From contig BEIN01000006.1 of the NCBI GenBank assembly GCA_002898375.1, forward strand, positions 38,596 to 102,595: a DNA stretch of 64,000 bases, read 5' to 3'. The notes under the pieces were generated by a model. The model did not search any database and had not been told where the DNA came from. It worked only from the letters and a program-made list of their open reading frames with translations. Below are positions 59,208-64,000 of this stretch, in pieces. The stretch is from a bacterium HR37. Lineage in GTDB: Bacteria > Desulfobacterota_D > UBA1144 > Nemesobacterales > CSP1-2. A program made the position numbers and the translations under genes. Numbering within the stretch: position 1 is the first letter of the stretch; each line of letters opens with the position of its first letter.

Positions 59208-60560
59208 ATGGCTGCACTAGAGCTTGCAGAACAAATAACAAAACGTATTGAAGAAGGCAACATAGAGGAGGTAAAGAAGGTTTTATCCTCTGTGCATCCA
59301 TCAGAAATTGCCGCACTACTACAGTCCCTCCATCCTGAGGAGAGAAATAAGGTTCTAAATACACTGGATACCGAAACCATTTCCAAGTTGATACTGGAAC
59401 TGGAGAAGGAACAGAGAAGGGAAATCCTTGCCGCACTTGATCACGAAAAAATTGCAAAGATTGTAGAGGAGATGGATTCTGATGATGCAACAGACCTCAT
59501 CTCGGAGCTACCCGAAGATATAGCAAGAATCGTACTTGGCAAGCTTACCCCGGAGGAGGTTAAAGACGTAGAAACCCTGCTTAAGTATCCCGAGGATACG
59601 GCAGGGGGAATAATGCAAACAGAGCTTGTCCAGGTTACATATGACTCCACCGTAAGGGATGCGATTAACTGGATAAGGCTTATAGCCGATGAGGTAGAAG
59701 ACATCTACGAGATATACGTAACGGATGAGAACGATAGGCTCCTTGGGACGGTATCACTAAAAAAGCTGATTCTAGCAAACCCGATGACCAAGGTAGGAGA
59801 TATAATGGAGCCTGTAAGTGTTACGGTTACACCAAATGTTGACCAGGAGGAGGTGGCCAATATCTTTAAGAAGTACGATATAGTCTCACTTCCCGTTGTC
59901 AGTGAAGATGGAAGGCTTCTTGGACGCATTACAGCAGATGACGTAATAGATGTTATAACAGAGGAAGCCTCTGAGGATATGTATCTGTTTGCAGGAATGC
60001 AAGAGTATTTGCATCCTATCTACACTCCAATCATAACAAAGGTAAAGCGACGTACTCCATGGCTTTTACTCACCCTTCTTGGAGAGCTATTTATAGCCTT
60101 TGTCATAGTACATGCGTTTAAAAAGACCCTTGAGGAGGTTGTAATCCTTGCTGCTTTTATGCCCGCTATAATGGCAACCGGTGGAAATGTAGGGCTTCAA
60201 ACCACAACGATAGTGGTAAGAAGCCTTGGAATGCAAACCATAAGAACAAGTCAATTTATGCAGCTAATCATTGCAGAGATAAAGGAGGGGTTTATTCTTG
60301 GCATAATATGTGGACTGGTAGCCGCTGTAATAGCTACTCTTATAAACATGAATGAACCCTCGGTTATAAGGTTATCAATTGCCATATTTGTTGCTATGGT
60401 CTCGGCAACCATTGCTACCTCATTTATAGGGGTTGTGGAACCAATTGTCTTACACAAACTAAACTTTGATCCCGCTGCAGCTTCTGGTCCCTTCCTTACA
60501 ATGTTTAATGACATATTCGGTTCCATAGTCTATCTCTTTATTGCCATGCTCATTTTTTAA
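59208..60560 (+). CDS. mgtE: Magnesium transporter MgtE
   Basis: The 450-residue Mg2+ channel has the N-terminal acidic helical domain (ALLQSLHPEERNKVLNTLDT; MDSDDATDLISELPED), two CBS domains (about 140-260; VGDIMEPVSVTVTPNVD) and a C-terminal five-helix pore with MPAIMATGGNVGLQTTTIVV. The N and CBS domains close the pore when cytosolic Mg2+ is high. The start at 59208 has only a weak ribosome site. No Mg riboswitch (M-box) is visible in the 130 bp upstream. Confidence 0.96.
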   Translation: MAALELAEQITKRIEEGNIEEVKKVLSSVHPSEIAALLQSLHPEERNKVLNTLDTETISKLILELEKEQRREILAALDHEKIAKIVEEMDSDDATDLISELPEDIARIVLGKLTPEEVKDVETLLKYPEDTAGGIMQTELVQVTYDSTVRDAINWIRLIADEVEDIYEIYVTDENDRLLGTVSLKKLILANPMTKVGDIMEPVSVTVTPNVDQEEVANIFKKYDIVSLPVVSEDGRLLGRITADDVIDVITEEASEDMYLFAGMQEYLHPIYTPIITKVKRRTPWLLLTLLGELFIAFVIVHAFKKTLEEVVILAAFMPAIMATGGNVGLQTTTIVVRSLGMQTIRTSQFMQLIIAEIKEGFILGIICGLVAAVIATLINMNEPSVIRLSIAIFVAMVSATIATSFIGVVEPIVLHKLNFDPAAASGPFLTMFNDIFGSIVYLFIAMLIF

Positions 60561-60577
60561 GTGATACTATATTATCC

Positions 60578-61285
60578 ATGCAAACCTCTGAGGCCTTTGT
60601 TCTCCGCAAAAATCTATACAGTGAAGCTGATTACATAGTCTCTTTTCTCACAGTGGACTTTGGAAAAATCCAGGGAATTGCAAAAAATGCAAAAAGGAGT
60701 AGGAAGCGTTTTGGGGGAAGACTGGAGCCGTTTATACACCTAAGGATAAGATTCAGAGAAGGCTACAGTGGCATAAAGTTTATAGAAGATGCCGAAACCG
60801 TACAGGTATTCACACACATAATGGAGGATATAAACCTTTTTATGTGGGCTAGCTTTGTATTAGAAAACACCGATATCCTTATCCCGGATGAAGAACCAGT
60901 TAAAGATATATTTCACCTGCTGCTTGAAACCCTCTCCTTTATGAACTCAGGTATAGATCCAGCCTTACTCACTCTAGAGTTTCAAATAAAGGCCCTCTCA
61001 TTTGCCGGATACAAACCTAGCCTTTATACCTGCTTGAGATGCAATAGAGAAACTAAAGGAAAAGCCTTTTTTCACATACAGAAAGGGGGAATTATCTGTA
61101 CAAAATGTGCACCCGACGAACAGAAACCAGATCCCTTACTAGGGGAGTTTGTAATAAATGAAGGTTTAGCAGATATAAATCAAGAAACAACGCTCAATAA
61201 CATAAAAACCCTGAGTAAATTTACCGAGTACCATACCGGGAAAAAAATTAAATCTTACAGGTTTATAGAGGAGTTAAAGATATGA
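60578..61285 (+). CDS. recO: DNA repair protein RecO
   Basis: The 235-residue RecO has an N-terminal OB-fold (QTSEAFVLRKNLYSEADYIV; GKIQGIAKNAKRSRKRFGGR) and a helical C-terminal part. Its zinc site is CLRCNRE...CTKCAPDE. RecO loads RecA on SSB-coated DNA in the RecFOR pathway. It starts 17 bp after mgtE, and its end overlaps the argJ start by 4 bp (ATGA), so the latter pair is coupled. Confidence 0.95.
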   Translation: MQTSEAFVLRKNLYSEADYIVSFLTVDFGKIQGIAKNAKRSRKRFGGRLEPFIHLRIRFREGYSGIKFIEDAETVQVFTHIMEDINLFMWASFVLENTDILIPDEEPVKDIFHLLLETLSFMNSGIDPALLTLEFQIKALSFAGYKPSLYTCLRCNRETKGKAFFHIQKGGIICTKCAPDEQKPDPLLGEFVINEGLADINQETTLNNIKTLSKFTEYHTGKKIKSYRFIEELKI

Positions 61286-62460
61286 CAAGAGTTCCAGGTT
61301 TTCTTGCAAGCGCAATAGCCTCAGGTATAAAGAGAAACGGGAAAAAAGACCTGGCCCTTATATTCTCAAAAACACCTGCAAGTGCAGCCGGGTTATTTAC
61401 AACCAATGTTGTAAAGGCAGCTCCTGTTCTGGTAGGCATGGAAAGGGTAAAAAGTGGGCTATGCCAGGCAATCGTTGTAAACAGCGGAAATGCAAACGCA
61501 TGCACTGGTAAAAAAGGGATAAGAGACGCAAAGTATATAACCCAACTTGTAGCCCGTGAATTGGGAATAAAGGAATCCCTGGTAATTCCCTCATCAACCG
61601 GGCTAATAGGGGTTCCACTGCCCGTAGAGAAAATAAGAAAAGCCATACCCGAGCTGGTGTCAAGCCTAAGCGAAGACGGCTTTAAAGATACAGCAGATGC
61701 AATAATGACCACAGACCAGTTTCCAAAGTATGCGTATACGAATATAAAAGCAGGCAGTAGAAACGGAACCATCCTGGCCATAGGGAAAGGAGCAGGGATG
61801 ATCGCTCCTCAGATGGCAACCATGTTGTGCTTTATCCTTACAGACCTAAACATAGATATAAAGGCTCAAAAAAAAGCACTAAAGAATGCAGTTGATAACT
61901 CCTTTAACAGAATCATAGTGGATGGAGACACATCAACAAATGATACAGTAATTATGCTCTCAAATGGATCTCTAGAAAACAAAGAAATACACTACGGAGA
62001 TACAAACTATAAGAAACTAGAGAAGGCTCTTACGGAGCTTACCACAGAGATTGCCGAGATGATAGTAAAGGACGGAGAAGGAGCTACGAAGGTTGTAAGG
62101 ATAAATGTAAAGGGGGCAAAAAGTGAGAAAGAAGCAGAAAAAATAGCACGTACCCTCGGTTCTTCTCTTCTTGTCAAAACCGCCTTTTACGGAGAAGATG
62201 CAAACTGGGGACGTGTACTTGCCGCTGCAGGACGCTCTGGGGTTAAATTTGATCCGCTAAAGGTTGACCTATACTTTGAAAACTACAGGATTGTGAGAAA
62301 CGGTATAGAGGTAATGGACGAAAAAGAGGTAAACCACGTTCTTAAACAACCAAGATTCTCAATTACACTTGACCTTAAAATGGGAAAGGAGAGTTTCTTT
62401 GTGATTGCAAGCGATATTACCATGGACTATCTTAAACTCAATGCACATTATAGAACATAG
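61282..62460 (+). CDS. argJ: Glutamate N-acetyltransferase / amino-acid acetyltransferase (ArgJ)
   Basis: ArgJ moves the acetyl group from N-acetylornithine to glutamate, recycling it in arginine synthesis. Bifunctional forms also use acetyl-CoA. The 392-residue precursor self-cleaves before the nucleophile Thr in GKGAGMIAPQMATMLCF. VVNSGNANACTGKKG, DGDTSTNDTVIMLSNGS and FYGEDANWGRVLAAAGRSG are conserved. It overlaps recO by 4 bp and its 3' end overlaps pyrD (opposite strand) by 13 bp. Confidence 0.97.
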   Translation: MTRVPGFLASAIASGIKRNGKKDLALIFSKTPASAAGLFTTNVVKAAPVLVGMERVKSGLCQAIVVNSGNANACTGKKGIRDAKYITQLVARELGIKESLVIPSSTGLIGVPLPVEKIRKAIPELVSSLSEDGFKDTADAIMTTDQFPKYAYTNIKAGSRNGTILAIGKGAGMIAPQMATMLCFILTDLNIDIKAQKKALKNAVDNSFNRIIVDGDTSTNDTVIMLSNGSLENKEIHYGDTNYKKLEKALTELTTEIAEMIVKDGEGATKVVRINVKGAKSEKEAEKIARTLGSSLLVKTAFYGEDANWGRVLAAAGRSGVKFDPLKVDLYFENYRIVRNGIEVMDEKEVNHVLKQPRFSITLDLKMGKESFFVIASDITMDYLKLNAHYRT

Positions 62461-63584
62461 TGTTCTTTCTGGCCATACTTACCAGAATCAACCCCAACAA
62501 TCTCCTCTATACTATCTATGCCTTCTCTTTCCATGTATTCCAAAATCCCTGAGTTTATTTTCCCTGCAACGGTTAGCCCCTCGCTTCTAATTGCGGTAAC
62601 CACCTGAAGAGCACTTGCTCCAGCTTTTATCTTCTCTAGGGCAGTTTCTGCGTCCTTTATCCCTCCAACCCCTATAATCTTTAATAGAGAACCAGCTCTT
62701 CTATATATATAGGCTATCTTCTCTGTAGCCATCCTTCTGAAATCCTCATCATCTCCACTTAATCCTCCCTGAACATTCCTCCACCTGTCTCCATACTTTG
62801 CCTTGATATAGGGGTTTTCTGTGGTATTAGTTGCTATAATACCCGTTAAACCATTATCGATAGCTACCTCTATTACATCTTCAACCGCACCAAAACTCAG
62901 ATCAGGAGAGATCTTCACAAAAACAGGTTTTCTGCCTCCTGCTTCATCCATTGTCTTATTTACCATATGAAGAATCTCACCAAGAGGCTTTTTATCCTGC
63001 AGTCCCCTAAGCCCGGGAGTGTTTGGAGAACTAACGTTTATAGCGAAATAGGAGGCAAAGTCATATAACCTTCTAACCACAGTAGCATAAGCTAAAGGTG
63101 CGTCTTTTGCCTCAACATCCCTGTTTTTTCCCACACTTATACCTATAGGTATCCCACTTCCTCTATATCTCTCCAGGTTCCTGGCAACAGCTTCCATACC
63201 CGGGCTATTAAAACCTAACCAGTTAAGAATAACCCCCGAGGAGAGTACAAATTGCCTGGGTTTTGGGTTACCGGGTTGTGGATTTGCAACAACAGTTCCC
63301 ACCTCTACCCCTGCGAAGCCCAACTGCCAGAGGCTTTTTACCGCACGCCCGAATTTATCCCAACCAGCTCCAACAATAAGGGGATTATCAAACTCGACAC
63401 CACCCAGAATCACCCGTAATCTCCTATCAGTAAACCTTTTGCGTTTATATGCAAACTGCTTGAGAAGCCAGAGTGTAGCGGAAGAAAACTCAGCTAAGTG
63501 AAAGAGATCAAGAACCAGATTGTGGAGACTTTCCGAATCCAGTTTGTCAAGAATTGGTAGTATTATCTTTTTATATATATTCAT
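62448..63584 (-). CDS. pyrD: Dihydroorotate dehydrogenase, quinone type (class 2)
   Basis: PyrD oxidises dihydroorotate to orotate in pyrimidine synthesis. The N-terminal amphipathic helix region (about 1-45), the FMN-barrel blocks GAGWDKFGRAVKSLWQLGFA and FAINVSSPNTPGLRGLQ (with the class 2 catalytic Ser), and IGVGGIKDAETALEKI are present. Class 2 enzymes pass electrons to membrane quinone, here presumably the menaquinone whose genes are 5 kb away. The 378-residue length is slightly greater than E. coli PyrD because of the C-terminal tail IDSIEEIVGVDSGKYGQKEH. No ribosome site is obvious before ATG 63584. Confidence 0.95.
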   Translation of the reverse strand: MNIYKKIILPILDKLDSESLHNLVLDLFHLAEFSSATLWLLKQFAYKRKRFTDRRLRVILGGVEFDNPLIVGAGWDKFGRAVKSLWQLGFAGVEVGTVVANPQPGNPKPRQFVLSSGVILNWLGFNSPGMEAVARNLERYRGSGIPIGISVGKNRDVEAKDAPLAYATVVRRLYDFASYFAINVSSPNTPGLRGLQDKKPLGEILHMVNKTMDEAGGRKPVFVKISPDLSFGAVEDVIEVAIDNGLTGIIATNTTENPYIKAKYGDRWRNVQGGLSGDDEDFRRMATEKIAYIYRRAGSLLKIIGVGGIKDAETALEKIKAGASALQVVTAIRSEGLTVAGKINSGILEYMEREGIDSIEEIVGVDSGKYGQKEHYVL

Positions 63585-63739
63585 ATTCAGTTACAGGATT
63601 TAAAAGCAAGTTTTTAGTTTGCTTATCGAGAAATTATAAATTAATCCTGTTAATAGGGCAAAACAGCTCTTAACTTAATAAGGAAATCTCAGATTTACAG
63701 GCAATAACAAGAGCAATCAAGCATTTTTTTATAAAGGTA

Positions 63740-63768
63740 TTGACACAGATTTTAAGATTTAATAAAAT
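63740..63768 (+). promoter_or_regulatory. Near-consensus sigma-70 promoter in the gene-free right end
   Basis: A perfect TTGACA (63740-63745), a 17-bp spacer and TAAAAT (63763-63768) form the best promoter in the window, directed out of it. No coding frame follows within the remaining 230 bp, so it should drive a long leader, an RNA gene or a gene just beyond the edge. The 416 bp from 63585 to 64000 contain no ORF, only this and the two sites below. Confidence 0.65.
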
Positions 63769-63836
63769 GGGGTTAAAGGCTTTAATTAGAGTTTAAATTG
63801 GTTCTTTGAAAATCTAGTTTTTAATATTTATCAGGT

Positions 63837-63855
63837 AATAATGATAATTATTTTC
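63837..63855 (+). promoter_or_regulatory. Fur-box-like sequence
   Basis: AATAATGATAATTATTTTC matches the 19-bp Fur consensus GATAATGATAATCATTATC at 16 positions. Just upstream, TTGAAA (63806-63811), 17 bp and TATCAG (63829-63834) could be a promoter whose start would be covered by the site. Confidence 0.4.
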
Positions 63856-63951
63856 ATCGAGCATCGAGGGAATGCAAAAAAGTGGGGGGTTGCTCGAATT
63901 AAGAAAATCAAGTGATTTAAATGGGTTATGTAACATTGACAAAAATTGTCC

Positions 63952-63971
63952 TGTGGATAAGTTGTTGATAA
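63952..63971 (-). promoter_or_regulatory. Two adjacent DnaA-box-like sequences
   Basis: TGTGGATAA (63952-63960) is the exact complement of the DnaA box TTATCCACA. TGTTGATAA (63963-63971) differs from it at one position and lies in the same orientation 2 bp away. The setting is AT-rich and gene-free, as in replication origins or dnaA leaders. Single boxes also occur inside genes elsewhere in the window by chance, so the pairing is the main evidence. Confidence 0.4.
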
Positions 63972-64000
63972 CTAGAGGTTCTCGAAAACTGCATACTAAC

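Noticed and set aside
1..64000. CRISPR arrays or rRNA genes
   Set aside because: No regularly spaced direct repeats and no rRNA-like sequence were seen within the window.

Overview
The window looks like chromosomal DNA of a Gram-negative bacterium with moderate to low GC. It carries an RpoH-type sigma factor, the lipoprotein enzymes Lgt and Lnt, TolB, an outer-membrane barrel protein and murein endopeptidase MepA. Purine-rich AGA/AGG arginine codons are common. The gene set (four-subunit 2-oxoacid:ferredoxin oxidoreductase, futalosine-type menaquinone genes, quinone-linked PyrD, glyoxylate shunt) fits a deep-branching, possibly delta-proteobacterium-like or candidate-phylum lineage. I cannot name the species, and this placement is inference.

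Layout. 1-5.4 kb: a truncated outer-membrane barrel gene, a CoA-transferase/racemase-family gene, then a small scar of mobile DNA (a gene remnant, a broken transposase, a 16-bp perfect inverted repeat, a serine recombinase) ending at tRNA-Asn. 5.5-13.4 kb: rpoH, then a minus-strand housekeeping run (alaS, rlmN, a degenerate cyclase-like membrane protein, rpmA, rplU, thpR, a JAMM-domain protein). 13.6-18.8 kb: hisD and a hisC fused to two ClpX-type zinc fingers, opposed by lnt, lgt and an unlisted 50-residue membrane protein. 19-29.9 kb: HNH nuclease, tolB, an ArsR-type regulator beside purKE, a lipase-maturation-factor protein, HIT, Hsp20, a winged-helix gene and a tiny Tat-like secreted peptide, DUF883, mutS and a nuclease-like gene. 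30-34.9 kb: a sugar-type ABC transporter operon led by a thioredoxin-TPR protein. 35-42.7 kb: a 1416-residue malate synthase-isocitrate lyase fusion and a CBS-porCDAB cluster. 42.9-50.6 kb: tRNA-Leu and tRNA-Cys, an AmiS/UreI-like channel, a B12 radical SAM protein, small redox and membrane genes, msrA, an NSS symporter and mepA. 50.6-59 kb: cupin, FAD oxidase, trpB2, a small Cys-rich protein, MscS and a menaquinone cluster (ubiA/ubiX/ubiD/mqnE). 59-63.6 kb: mgtE, recO, argJ, pyrD. 63.6-64 kb: a gene-free AT-rich stretch with a near-consensus promoter, a Fur-box-like site and two adjacent DnaA-box-like sequences.

How the genes fit together: POR, the fused glyoxylate-shunt enzyme, the racemase-family protein, an Mpo1-like fatty-acid alpha-oxidation candidate and the lipase maturation factor homologue suggest use of acetate and lipid carbon. 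Electrons would pass through menaquinone, which PyrD also uses. The most unusual items are the ClpX-zinc-finger/HisC fusion, the MS-ICL fusion, the Tat-like two-cysteine mini-protein and the Mrr_N/nuclease-like gene upstream of mutS.
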